A DNA stretch of 19,210 nucleotides from JANPLN01 sp041736155 (lineage in GTDB: Bacteria; Bdellovibrionota; Bdellovibrionia; Bdellovibrionales; JAGQZY01), in contig JBGSUL010000100.1 in NCBI GenBank assembly GCA_041736155.1, forward strand, positions 1 to 19,210. The letters run 5' to 3'. Shown one piece after another: positions 1-7,539 of this stretch; the first letter of the stretch is position 1; every line of letters starts with the position of its first letter. Position numbers and translations under genes: made by a program. The notes beneath the pieces are model-generated. The model was not told the origin of the DNA. It was given only the letters and a program-made list of their open reading frames with translations, and made no database searches.

Positions 1-111
1 ACCGTTCTTAAACTTCTACCGGAATGGTTTGCAGATTATAATCATGTTGCCCCGCACTCTGCTCTTGGAATGCGAAGTCCGATCGAGTACAAGAAAGCCG
101 TGAACCTTTAA
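1..111 (+). CDS. IS3-family transposase OrfB, C-terminal fragment
   Basis: Frame 1 is open from the first base to a TAA at 109-111, giving 36 codons. The peptide has the typical end of an IS3/IS2-type DDE (rve-family) transposase: a W-F-x-x-Y-N segment, then a PHSALG motif, then a SPIEY motif just before the stop. Those positions normally follow the final catalytic Glu, which lies outside the window. The gene is partial because the window begins inside it. There is no sign of frameshift in the visible part, so the left element may be intact. Confidence 0.88.
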   Translation, partial: TVLKLLPEWFADYNHVAPHSALGMRSPIEYKKAVNL

Positions 112-380
112 CCGTGTCCAATAAATCGGGGGTCACTCCACCTCATAATTTGAAAAACATCTAATTCATCATATTCGATTTGAATGTTTGAATCTATTTT
201 TAAAGCATTGTTACCGTTTATAAACTCATCCATGAAGCATAACTTAATCCCAACCCCAGTGTGATCACACCAGTGAAATGAATTTTTGGCATAAAAAAAG
301 TCTTTAGCAACAATTTTTTCATCTAAAATTAAATCGTTCTTAATTTTTTGAAATTTTTTAAAGTTATTTATTTCATTCAT
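108..380 (-). pseudogene. N-terminal fragment of an unrecognised gene truncated by the IS
   Basis: An open frame starts at ATG 380 on the minus strand and runs into the IS at 140. Its last residues (WSDPRFIGHG and stop) are encoded by the IS terminal repeat, so they are not native. About 80 native residues remain. They are rich in Lys, Asn, Phe and Asp, with an HWCDHTG segment near residues 36-42. I recognise no family. The abrupt junction suggests that IS insertion removed the 3' part, leaving a pseudogene, although a fused short protein could still be made. No Shine-Dalgarno is obvious before the ATG. It diverges from the gene at 500, so the 381-499 gap may serve both. A spurious ORF is the alternative. 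Confidence 0.45.
114..140 (+). repeat. IS right terminal inverted repeat (IRR)
   Basis: This 27-nt sequence, read on the minus strand, begins TGGAGTGACCCCCGATTT and ends in GGACAC. It matches the left end at 19073-19101, which begins TGTTTGTGACCCCGATTT and also ends in GGACAC, with a few mismatches and small gaps. It starts 2 nt after the transposase stop, the expected place for an IRR. Confidence 0.8.
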
Positions 381-463
381 AGACGTAAGTAAAAGCTTCT
401 GCTGCTACCAGCACAAGAGTAATTGTGTCTCTCTCCTAAAGCAACTCATTCTTATAAACAAGT

Positions 464-493
464 TTGACGAATTCCCCCTTCATTCGCTATTAT
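464..493 (+). promoter_or_regulatory. Sigma70-type promoter placing the start site on the ATG at 500
   Basis: A TTGACG -35 box (464-469; 5/6 to consensus) and a TATTAT -10 box (488-493; 5/6) are separated by 18 nt. Transcription would start about 6-7 nt after the -10, at or within a base of the ATG at 500. No Shine-Dalgarno precedes that ATG, which fits a leaderless mRNA. The boxes are seen directly; promoter activity is inferred. Confidence 0.5.
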
Positions 494-499
494 CTTTAA

Positions 500-1219
500 A
501 TGAATCCAAAGCACCTCGTTATTAGATATTTTACCCCTATAGCATGGTCGCTTTTTCCCGCTCGCCAGATAAAGACTCTACATAGGTTTTCTTCAATTGA
601 AAAAGATAGTGCTGAACAAATACTAAAATGTTTAAAAAATATTAAATCAAATCATTTAAAGGCGCATCTTTTCCAACACGTTCTCGAGGAGCTCTACCAC
701 GGAGATCTTTTTCTCAACGTTGCCAAACAAGACTCACAAAACCATTTTTACGAAGAACCTACATCCATTAACCCCTTACTACCTAATGAAATAAACCATC
801 AGTCATTGCGCGATGCCTTCGCCTATATTCATATAGGCGAAAAGATCGTAAATCGTGATTTTATAATTTATGGCAATTCGTCTAAATCCAATCTTTTAAG
901 AAAAGTTTTTCGTCGTGCCGCCGCCGATGAGGAGCTTCACGAATTCTCCACAAAAGATATCCTGATAAAATTCTGCGACAGCAAATGGACCTATCGTTTT
1001 GCGATAATTAAGGCACATTTTAAAAGATTGTGGACAAATTATCTCAATTTATTAAATATCATTGGCAAAATGCAACTCACCATCATCCTTTCTCTCATTT
1101 ATTTTATTGTAGCGCCCGTATGTCTTTTAAGTTTAAAAAGAAGATTAAATATGTGCAACAGAGAACAATTAATTATCTTCCAAGATCAAGTAAACTCCTT
1201 TGAGAAATCTTTAAGATGA
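500..1219 (+). CDS. Ferritin-like di-iron protein with a C-terminal membrane segment
   Basis: This 239-residue protein is mostly helical and has two ExxH motifs, E64-x-x-H67 and E144-x-x-H147, with a further Glu (E114) in the helix between. This is the layout of ferritin-like carboxylate-bridged di-iron proteins, a superfamily that includes rubrerythrins, di-iron hydroxylases and N-oxygenases. Residues about 192-212 form one hydrophobic span followed by a basic RRL stretch, so the protein is probably membrane-tethered with its tail in the cytoplasm. The substrate is unknown; an O2-dependent oxidation is a reasonable guess. Its TGA overlaps the ATG of the carbamoyltransferase in an ATGA junction, indicating translational coupling and a shared pathway. 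The start follows immediately on the predicted promoter and has no Shine-Dalgarno. The fold call rests on motif spacing only. Confidence 0.65.
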   Translation: MNPKHLVIRYFTPIAWSLFPARQIKTLHRFSSIEKDSAEQILKCLKNIKSNHLKAHLFQHVLEELYHGDLFLNVAKQDSQNHFYEEPTSINPLLPNEINHQSLRDAFAYIHIGEKIVNRDFIIYGNSSKSNLLRKVFRRAAADEELHEFSTKDILIKFCDSKWTYRFAIIKAHFKRLWTNYLNLLNIIGKMQLTIILSLIYFIVAPVCLLSLKRRLNMCNREQLIIFQDQVNSFEKSLR

Positions 1220-3087
1220 AAATTCTTGGCATTTCCTCAGGCTACCATGATGCTACCGCAGCTTTGATTATAAACGGAAAGCCTGTAGCGTCTTCAGCTG
1301 AGGAACGATTCACAAGAAAAAAACATGATCCTTCATTCCCAATTAACGCAATATTTGACTGCCTCTCTCAAGCAAACCTGAATGGAGACGATCTCAATTA
1401 CGTTGTATTCCACGAAAGACCTTTTACCAAAGTTACAAGATCTCTCTCATCATCAATAAGTGATTTTCCAAAGTCTCTAGATACATTTTTAAATCTTTCA
1501 AAAGATGCAATCCAAACTTTTTGGATTCGACAAAATATCCGCAAGCACATTAAAATCGCCCCTGAAAAAATACTATTTGTACCCCACCACATGAGTCATG
1601 CTTCACATGCATTTATCACTTCTCCTCATAAAAAAGCTGTTGTTGTTACAATTGATGCTGTTGGCGAGTGGATATCATCAGGAATTTTTCTTGCTGATCG
1701 GACTCGCGATCAAATTAAAATTCAACCACTTGATATAACACCCTTCCCTCATAGTTTGGGACTCTTCTACTCCGCAATGACTTCATTTTTGGGCTTTAAA
1801 GTAAACGACGGAGAATGTAGCACCATGGCTTTGGCGGCATTTGGTCGCCCCATTTATGTAGATACTCTTAAGAAAATTCTGCAAATTATGCCAGACGGAT
1901 CATATGCACTTGATACAAGCTGGTTTACCTTTAAAGATGTAGCTAGAGCACCCGTTACAAAAAAATTCCTTGATTCTCTAGGTAACCCGCGCTCTTGCAA
2001 ACATGAATTCTTGTTTGACCCCCTAAATGTCAAAACTCCTATTTCGGCAGAGGATCAAAAATATGCAGATATCGCATGCAGTACCCAACACATCCTTCAA
2101 GAAGCCATAATCAGTTATATGGCAAGAGCAAAAAATTTGAGTAAGGAAGTTAACTTATGTTATTCTGGAGGTGCAGCACTTAACTGTGTTGCCAATAGTG
2201 TCTTGTTAAATAAGCAATTATTTAACAGCATCTATATCCCTCCCGATCCTGGCGATGGAGGTGGGGCTATGGGTGCTGCACTTTATGTTGACTCCCTCAT
2301 GTCCAAAAACAGAGAAATTTTTGACATTCGCCCCAACTTAGGAACCCATATAGATGAAGCCTCTTTTAAAGAACTTGCTACTGTTCTTGATCCCGCGCAA
2401 TGGCATCGTTTTAGTTCCACACAAACGCCCGCTCTCAAAAAAACAGATTTAATGGTCACGACTTTTAGTTCAGATGCACTATTGCTTGAATGGTTAGCGA
2501 AGCAACTCTTCTGCGGCCGTATCGTAGGTTGGTGTCAAGGACGTGCAGAAAATGGTCCGCGCGCCCTAGGCTACAGATCTATACTTTTAAGACCCGACGA
2601 TGTTGAACTCTCTAGAAGACTGAGTAAGAAGATTAAACTACGCGCTCCATTTCGGCCATACGCAGTTGCTCTTACACAAAATGAAGCGATTAAGTCCCTT
2701 GAACATCAAGACTCCGCCTCTCTTTCAAGATGGATGCAATTCTCATATAAGGTCAGTAAATCAGCAGAATCTAAATTATGTGCCGCTCTTCACATTGATA
2801 AAACTACCAGAGCCCAGTGTGTTTTCCCAGAAGACAACCCAGCTTTTCATAATTTGTTGGTAAGCTATGGAAAACTTTCTGGATGCGAAGCTTTGCTTAA
2901 CACATCCTTCAACGAATCAGGTTTTCCACTTGTTAATGATTCAACAGATGCTCTGCTCATGTTTGCAAGAACCGATTTAGATATTTTGATTATTGGAAAT
3001 ACAGTTTTAGAAAAACGATTGGATAAAAAAAATGAATCTTATAAAGACAATTGCTTTAACATTGAGAGACCTCTTCACAGATTTTAG
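1216..3087 (+). CDS. NodU/CmcH/TobZ-family O-carbamoyltransferase
   Basis: A 623-residue carbamoyltransferase that transfers a carbamoyl group from carbamoyl phosphate, via carbamoyl-AMP, to a hydroxyl of a sugar or small molecule. The N-terminal Kae1/ASKHA-like domain opens with the family signature GISSGYHDATAA (5-16) and has AEERFTRKKHD just after. The His cluster HHMSHASH spans 124-131. Later come the SGGAALNCVAN and DPGDGGGAMGAAL glycine-rich motifs. The C-terminal domain has GRAENGPRALGYRS and an NTSFNESG segment. Several canonical residues are varied: GECSTMALAAFG where most members have a Lys/Met and ApYG, so substrate preference may differ. Length is slightly above the usual 570-600. 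The start overlaps the upstream stop by 4 nt, and the end overlaps the small gene at 3032. The acceptor may be the deoxyhexose made downstream; that is inference. Confidence 0.93.
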   Translation: MKILGISSGYHDATAALIINGKPVASSAEERFTRKKHDPSFPINAIFDCLSQANLNGDDLNYVVFHERPFTKVTRSLSSSISDFPKSLDTFLNLSKDAIQTFWIRQNIRKHIKIAPEKILFVPHHMSHASHAFITSPHKKAVVVTIDAVGEWISSGIFLADRTRDQIKIQPLDITPFPHSLGLFYSAMTSFLGFKVNDGECSTMALAAFGRPIYVDTLKKILQIMPDGSYALDTSWFTFKDVARAPVTKKFLDSLGNPRSCKHEFLFDPLNVKTPISAEDQKYADIACSTQHILQEAIISYMARAKNLSKEVNLCYSGGAALNCVANSVLLNKQLFNSIYIPPDPGDGGGAMGAALYVDSLMSKNREIFDIRPNLGTHIDEASFKELATVLDPAQWHRFSSTQTPALKKTDLMVTTFSSDALLLEWLAKQLFCGRIVGWCQGRAENGPRALGYRSILLRPDDVELSRRLSKKIKLRAPFRPYAVALTQNEAIKSLEHQDSASLSRWMQFSYKVSKSAESKLCAALHIDKTTRAQCVFPEDNPAFHNLLVSYGKLSGCEALLNTSFNESGFPLVNDSTDALLMFARTDLDILIIGNTVLEKRLDKKNESYKDNCFNIERPLHRF

Positions 3088-3205
3088 AAAACAAAAAGTC
3101 TCCCCAGCGTTAATATTAGCCCTCTTGCTATTTATCTTAGCTCTTATCTTTGCTTTTTTGACCTTCAACCCCGTACTGTCACCTTTTATTTATCCCCTGT
3201 TTTAG
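3032..3205 (+). CDS. Small DUF5989/SxtK-like membrane protein
   Basis: A 57-residue ORF in a different frame overlaps the last 56 nt of the carbamoyltransferase and continues past its stop. It has an amphipathic, basic N-terminus, one long hydrophobic segment at about residues 28-45, and the ending LSPFIYPLF. That ending resembles the conserved tail of DUF5989/SxtK-like proteins, which typically finish with a PFIY-x-x-F motif directly after carbamoyltransferase genes. The match of size, membrane topology, tail and position makes it a real gene despite its length. Its biochemical role is not known; it presumably helps place the carbamoyltransferase or the SGNH partner at the membrane. The purine-rich run GGATAAAAAAA lies just before the ATG. 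No separate SxtJ-like gene is seen. Confidence 0.8.
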   Translation: MNLIKTIALTLRDLFTDFRKQKVSPALILALLLFILALIFAFLTFNPVLSPFIYPLF

Positions 3206-3223
3206 ATATTTCGGAGAAAAAGA

Positions 3224-4480
3224 TTGAGACTTCCATTTAGAATTTTTCTAAACGCCATTATCCTAATCACCATTTTGGTAGCTCTTCTTGAGATATGTGC
3301 TCAACTCATTCCCCACCCTCCACTCCAAGAATCTTTGAGTTCTTTTTTAAAGCAAACTCGAGCAGATGATCGTCCCGATAGCAAAATTCAAAAAGACATC
3401 TTTGATACGGACTTTCAGTTCACAAACTTAAACAGGAACCCAAAAACACCACACCCCTATCTAGGGTACGTCATGAATCGTGCTTTCAGTACAGAAGTAA
3501 ATAGAGACGGTTTTTTGGAAAAAAAAGGATTTAACGACGAAAAAACACCCTCAGAGTATGTCATTGGTATTTGGGGTGGCTCGGTCGCTATGCTTTTTGC
3601 AGAATATGAAAAACAAAAGATGCAAAGTGGAAAAAAGTGGTTAGGATCTTTGCTCAAAGAAAAATATCCTGAAAAATTCAAAAATAAAAATATTTCTCTT
3701 TTAAATTTTGGCATGAGCTCCTACGCTCAGCCACAATCGTTCTTTGCCTACACACTTTATTTTAAAAACATCGATATGGCGATAAATATAGATGGTGCTA
3801 ACGAAGCACGCCGTCCGATTACGAACTCTTTTCCCTCAATTTTTCCAACGTACTCTCCAATTTTATTCTCAATTGATCCAGAGCGCCAACTCTACTGGCT
3901 CGGTATCCTTAGGTGGCGGAACCAACAACTGCGTCTCGCAAAGTTTATAAACCGTTACCAGTTACTAACAAAATCTCACTTAGTTTATTTTCTATGGTTC
4001 ACGTACCTTTCGTACTCAGATAGCAAAATGGCCCAATTAGCAACCGGAGTCGAAGAGACACTAGATAGTCGACACCCTTATTACACCTCAAAGTGGAATT
4101 CTCCAGACCAGCTAATTGATGAGCCTGCGAAAATTTGGGAAAAATACACAAGACTCACCATTACACTCCAAAGGTCCCATAAAATTAAAGGATACTTTTT
4201 TATTCATCCAAACCAATACCTACCAAGAACGAAGGTTTTGTCCCAAGAGGAACTTGAGAGATTCTATAGAGTCGACAATCACACAGAAAATTTTATTCTT
4301 ACTTACAAAAGCTTGATAAATATGGCACATCAACTTGCCCGTGAAGGCTTGCCCGTCTACGATTTGACCACTATTTATCAAAACAATAAATCTACATTAT
4401 ACAGAGATCGCTGCTGTCACCCTAACAATGAGGGTTTAGAAATACTCGAGGCAGAGATCTTTAGCCGCATTACAAAATAA
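3224..4480 (+). CDS. Membrane-anchored SGNH/GDSL-hydrolase-like protein
   Basis: A 418-residue protein with one N-terminal hydrophobic segment (about residues 8-28) that serves as signal-anchor, placing the rest outside the cytoplasm. SGNH-type blocks follow in order: IWGGSVAM around Ser120 (block I nucleophile, with GGS replacing GDS), NFGMSS at 161-166 (block II Gly), DGANE at 190-194 in the block III position, and D395-RCC-H399 near the end (block V). The block order matches SGNH proteins found beside carbamoyltransferases. Members of the fold act as esterases or O-acyltransferases on polysaccharides; which applies here cannot be told. The chosen TTG start has a GGAG at 3212-3215, 8 nt upstream, and lies 18 nt after the small membrane gene, so one transcript is likely. 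No in-frame ATG lies near it. Confidence 0.72.
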   Translation: MRLPFRIFLNAIILITILVALLEICAQLIPHPPLQESLSSFLKQTRADDRPDSKIQKDIFDTDFQFTNLNRNPKTPHPYLGYVMNRAFSTEVNRDGFLEKKGFNDEKTPSEYVIGIWGGSVAMLFAEYEKQKMQSGKKWLGSLLKEKYPEKFKNKNISLLNFGMSSYAQPQSFFAYTLYFKNIDMAINIDGANEARRPITNSFPSIFPTYSPILFSIDPERQLYWLGILRWRNQQLRLAKFINRYQLLTKSHLVYFLWFTYLSYSDSKMAQLATGVEETLDSRHPYYTSKWNSPDQLIDEPAKIWEKYTRLTITLQRSHKIKGYFFIHPNQYLPRTKVLSQEELERFYRVDNHTENFILTYKSLINMAHQLAREGLPVYDLTTIYQNNKSTLYRDRCCHPNNEGLEILEAEIFSRITK

Positions 4481-4490
4481 ACAACTCAAT

Positions 4491-4519
4491 TTGATTCTCA
4501 GTCAGTTACATGCTTAAAT
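4491..4519 (+). promoter_or_regulatory. Possible weak promoter before the GDP-fucose genes
   Basis: In the 78-nt gap after the SGNH gene, TTGATT (4491-4496) and TTAAAT (4514-4519) are spaced 17 nt apart, each 4/6 to consensus. It may start a second transcript for the sugar genes, but the match is modest and read-through is equally possible. Confidence 0.25.
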
Positions 4520-4558
4520 CTTATCTAGTTAGATTTTTTGAAAGTTGAGAACTATTAA

Positions 4559-5506
4559 ATGAACCACTCTTCCAAGATATACATTTCTGGTCACGAAGGG
4601 TTTTTAGGTCAAGCAATCGTCAGAAAACTTAAAGATCAGGGCTATCAGAATCTTATTTATTCACCCAAAGCAGAGCTTGACCTTACCCATCAACAAGCGG
4701 TTTTGGATTGGTTCATTAAACATAAACCTGATTACGTATTTCATGCAGCAGCAACAGTTAGAGGAATTACGAGTGAAGAACAGGGAACTATTATTTTAAA
4801 CAATCTTCTGATTCAAACAAATGTAATTCAAGCAGCACACTTAAACAAAACAAAGAAATTTTTATTTTTGGGCAGTAGTTGTATGTATCCAAAAATCTCA
4901 GATCAACCAATAAAACCTCAACAAATTCTAAGTGGTTTCCTGGAGCCTACTAGTGAATATTATGCTATTGCAAAAATCGCTGGCCTCAAATTATGTGAAG
5001 CCTTGAAAAGGCAATTTAATTTTAATTACTGCGCACTAATACCCTGCAATATCTACGGCCCCGGTGATAACTACGACGATCTTAGATCTCATGTCATGGC
5101 TGCCATGATAAAAAAGTTCATTAATGCAATAAATAAACAAATTCCTTATGTGGAACTTTGGGGAGACGGTAGCCCGCGACGTGAATTTCTTTACATCGAC
5201 GACGCCGCCAGTGCGTCCATTTCTGCAATGCTTTCCAAACATACAGTGCTCAATGTTAAAAGTTCTCCAGAAATTACAATAATGGAACTTGCTAATCTTT
5301 TAAAAAAAATTACAGGCTTCTCTGGTGAAATCAGATGGAACAACTCAAAACCTAATGGAACTTTTTCAAAATCACTTGATGATTCTGATCTCAGAAAAAC
5401 AGGTTGGCTTCCACATTTTTCAATAGAAGAAGGAATCAAAAGATCTGTGATTGATTACACTCAACGACTGGACGTATATGCTAAAAATTCTCATCACCGG
5501 AATTAA
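4559..5506 (+). CDS. fcl: GDP-L-fucose synthase (GDP-4-keto-6-deoxymannose epimerase/reductase)
   Basis: A 315-residue extended SDR that converts GDP-4-keto-6-deoxy-D-mannose to GDP-L-fucose by 3,5-epimerisation and NADPH-dependent 4-keto reduction. The Rossmann motif GHEGFLG (11-17) is followed by GSSCMYP at 105-111, Tyr135-x3-Lys139, and a SHVMAAMI segment with His178. Ser107, Cys108, Tyr135, Lys139 and His178 match the residues known to be catalytic in E. coli GDP-fucose synthase, shifted by one, so activity is expected. NIYGPGDNYD and REFLYIDD segments are also typical. Length is normal. It overlaps the next gene, the dehydratase supplying its substrate; the order fcl-gmd is the reverse of the common gmd-fcl. 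Without the other member, other GDP-6-deoxyhexoses would have been possible. Confidence 0.92.
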   Translation: MNHSSKIYISGHEGFLGQAIVRKLKDQGYQNLIYSPKAELDLTHQQAVLDWFIKHKPDYVFHAAATVRGITSEEQGTIILNNLLIQTNVIQAAHLNKTKKFLFLGSSCMYPKISDQPIKPQQILSGFLEPTSEYYAIAKIAGLKLCEALKRQFNFNYCALIPCNIYGPGDNYDDLRSHVMAAMIKKFINAINKQIPYVELWGDGSPRREFLYIDDAASASISAMLSKHTVLNVKSSPEITIMELANLLKKITGFSGEIRWNNSKPNGTFSKSLDDSDLRKTGWLPHFSIEEGIKRSVIDYTQRLDVYAKNSHHRN

Positions 5507-6443
5507 TGGCCAAGATGGCAGCTGGTTAGCAGATACTCTAGTCTCCACAAATAATTCGATATTTGGAGTTATACGTAATCATAGCCACCCCGAACATCAG
5601 ACCGCTCATATTAGACATCTCTCTGAAAAAGTAAAAATATATAATGGTGATCTTATCGACCCAAATTCAATTCGTCGTATCCTTAGTGAGGTTCAACCAG
5701 ACCAGATCTACCATTTAGCTGGTCATAGTTATGTTGGTGCCAGCTTTGATCAACCTTCGTATTCTATCAATGTCAACACACTCGGAACGCTACATTTACT
5801 AGAGGCCATTCGTTGTCACTGCCCAAAAACTCGGTTGTTTTTTGCTAGCACGAGCGAAATTTTTGGAAATGAAATAGACTCCGATGGCCTCCAAAGAATT
5901 ACAACTCGCACGAATCCGGTAAGTCCTTATGGAATAAGTAAACTCGCGGCACAACAGCTTTGCCAGAACTATAGACGCGGATTTGGCTTAGACATCCGAG
6001 TTGGAATTTTTTTTAGCCATGAAAGCCCTAGAAGAAGTGCCAACTTCGTTATCCAGAAAATTATTTCCAGTGCTGTGAGAATTGCTAAAGGGTCACAAAT
6101 AAAAGTTGAAACAGGCTCCCTTGATATTAGTAGAGATTGGGGGCACAGTCATGATTACGTTCGTGCTACACAACTTATTATGAATCACAGAACCCCTTCT
6201 GATTGGGTCGTCGCCACGGGAGTTTCTTATACTCTTCGTGAAATATGCCAAAAAACGTTCCATAATTTGGGTCTTAATTATGAAGATTACGTGGCTGAAG
6301 CCTCCTCATTCCAGCGTCCTCTGGAAATTCTCAAACAATGTGGTGACAGTACGCCGTTAAAGGAAGAGCTTGGCTGGCAGCCGGCTTATAATATTGAGAA
6401 AACTATTGATGAACTAACAAAATACTGGTTCGATAAGCTTTAA
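5478..6443 (+). CDS. gmd: GDP-mannose 4,6-dehydratase
   Basis: A 321-residue extended SDR that dehydrates GDP-D-mannose to GDP-4-keto-6-deoxy-D-mannose, the first step to GDP-fucose. It shows GINGQDG (8-14) for the cofactor, IYNGDLID, the TSE triad segment (125-127), Tyr151-x3-Lys155, the family marker HESPRRSANFV (181-191) and LDISRDWGHSHDYVRA (215-230). The HESPRR and RDWGH segments distinguish GMD from other nucleotide-sugar dehydratases. An upstream in-frame TTG at 5451 is possible, but the ATG at 5478 puts the strand-turn-glycine motif at the normal distance. With that start it overlaps the end of fcl by 29 nt. It is at the short end for the family. The pair makes GDP-L-fucose, or an intermediate diverted to another sugar. 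Confidence 0.92.
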   Translation: MLKILITGINGQDGSWLADTLVSTNNSIFGVIRNHSHPEHQTAHIRHLSEKVKIYNGDLIDPNSIRRILSEVQPDQIYHLAGHSYVGASFDQPSYSINVNTLGTLHLLEAIRCHCPKTRLFFASTSEIFGNEIDSDGLQRITTRTNPVSPYGISKLAAQQLCQNYRRGFGLDIRVGIFFSHESPRRSANFVIQKIISSAVRIAKGSQIKVETGSLDISRDWGHSHDYVRATQLIMNHRTPSDWVVATGVSYTLREICQKTFHNLGLNYEDYVAEASSFQRPLEILKQCGDSTPLKEELGWQPAYNIEKTIDELTKYWFDKL

Positions 6444-6461
6444 ATTATTGTGAGGGCCGCT

Positions 6462-7505
6462 ATGAAAGTAAAATTCATTTTTCCTGTTTGGATCTTAGGA
6501 GACGAATTAAAATATTGGGATTTATACTCTGATAAATTTTTAAATTATTTTTTTAGGGACAACTTCGACAAGTATGACAAAATTGTTTATTTCCACCCCA
6601 GTGAGCCAGCCCGTTTAATAGAAGATCCCCCATTCTTTCAAAAACTCGAGACTCTTGGGAGAGAGGCTGGCGTCAAGTTGGATTTTGTTCTAGGCAATTA
6701 TCAACAGAACGAAAGTAAAAATATTATTAATTGGTGGTCTTATTGGCAAATGGCTGGTTATCACTATTATAAAAATTTTCACTTTAAATCACAAGTCACT
6801 TCTTTTGATAAAACATACATTTGTCTCAATCGAAGAGCTCGACTCCATCGCTGCCTACTCATGGATGAACTCGCTAAAAATAACCTTATCGATAAAGGTT
6901 ATGTCAGTTGGCACAACAAAACCAATGCGGATGGAAACAAACCACACTTTAATTATCCATTTAAATATTTCGACGGAAAATCTCGGTACCTAGATGACCT
7001 CTACGATAATATTACAACTCCTTGGCAACAAGAAGGCTACAGTATTTTAGGAGATTTTTATTACAAAGGATTTCTTAACGTCATATCAGAAACCACCTTT
7101 GAAGATATCCCCTACATTAGTGAAAAAACAGCATACGCAACTCTACATGAAAAACCATATCTACTTTTAGGTTGTCCAAAAATTCACAAAAAACAAACAG
7201 ATCTTGGGTATGTCTTATATGACGAAATTTTTGATTATTCCTTTGATGAGTCACCCATTCTTGAGAATCGTATTCATGGCCTTGTCGCGAATATAAAGTC
7301 TTTAGAAAATAGCAATTTGAATGCTATCTACGAAAAAATTCTTCCCAAAATTAAGCATAATAAAGATAATTTTATGAAGATCATCCGAAACAGAGATAAC
7401 ATACCCCCCGAAATTTTTGCCTATGAGGAATATCTGACAGAACCCAAAGATAAAGAATATTATTCTCATTATAAAAAAATAATCGACTTATGCTTATCAT
7501 CCTAA
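6462..7505 (+). CDS. Putative glycosyltransferase of unassigned family
   Basis: A 347-residue protein that I cannot place firmly. It has aromatic-rich N-terminal blocks, a LNRRARLHR segment at 122-130, and a C-terminal stretch with VISETTFED (207-215), ISEKTAY (219-225), then KPYLLLGCP (231-239) and an LGY segment. The sequence SEKT-x-KP-x-x-G, 10-15 residues after an exposed ISET strand, resembles the nucleotide-sugar-binding end of fucosyltransferase-like and phage-type putative glycosyltransferases, where a Glu-Lys pair contacts the donor. Following gmd and fcl it is a natural candidate to transfer their GDP-sugar. It has no membrane segment. The ATG at 6462 has GAGGG at 6452-6456, better than the upstream in-frame GTG at 6450. 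Function by motif and context only. Confidence 0.5.
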   Translation: MKVKFIFPVWILGDELKYWDLYSDKFLNYFFRDNFDKYDKIVYFHPSEPARLIEDPPFFQKLETLGREAGVKLDFVLGNYQQNESKNIINWWSYWQMAGYHYYKNFHFKSQVTSFDKTYICLNRRARLHRCLLMDELAKNNLIDKGYVSWHNKTNADGNKPHFNYPFKYFDGKSRYLDDLYDNITTPWQQEGYSILGDFYYKGFLNVISETTFEDIPYISEKTAYATLHEKPYLLLGCPKIHKKQTDLGYVLYDEIFDYSFDESPILENRIHGLVANIKSLENSNLNAIYEKILPKIKHNKDNFMKIIRNRDNIPPEIFAYEEYLTEPKDKEYYSHYKKIIDLCLSS

Positions 7506-7539
7506 GTTTAGATTTTTGTAACATGAAAGAGTTTCCCTT

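Larger units (their letters stand above)
1..140 (+). mobile_element. Right end of an IS3-family insertion sequence (partial)
   Basis: The stretch contains the last codons of an IS3-type transposase followed, after 2 nt, by a terminal inverted repeat ending in CA at 140. The repeat matches, in inverted orientation, the IS left end at 19073-19101. The rest of the element lies outside the window. The boundary at 140 is placed from the repeat match and the TG...CA convention of IS3 elements, so it may be off by a base or two. Confidence 0.85.

Noticed and set aside
5451..5477. TTG start for the GDP-mannose dehydratase
   Set aside because: It would add nine residues with no family support; the ATG at 5478 gives the normal distance to the Gly-rich loop.
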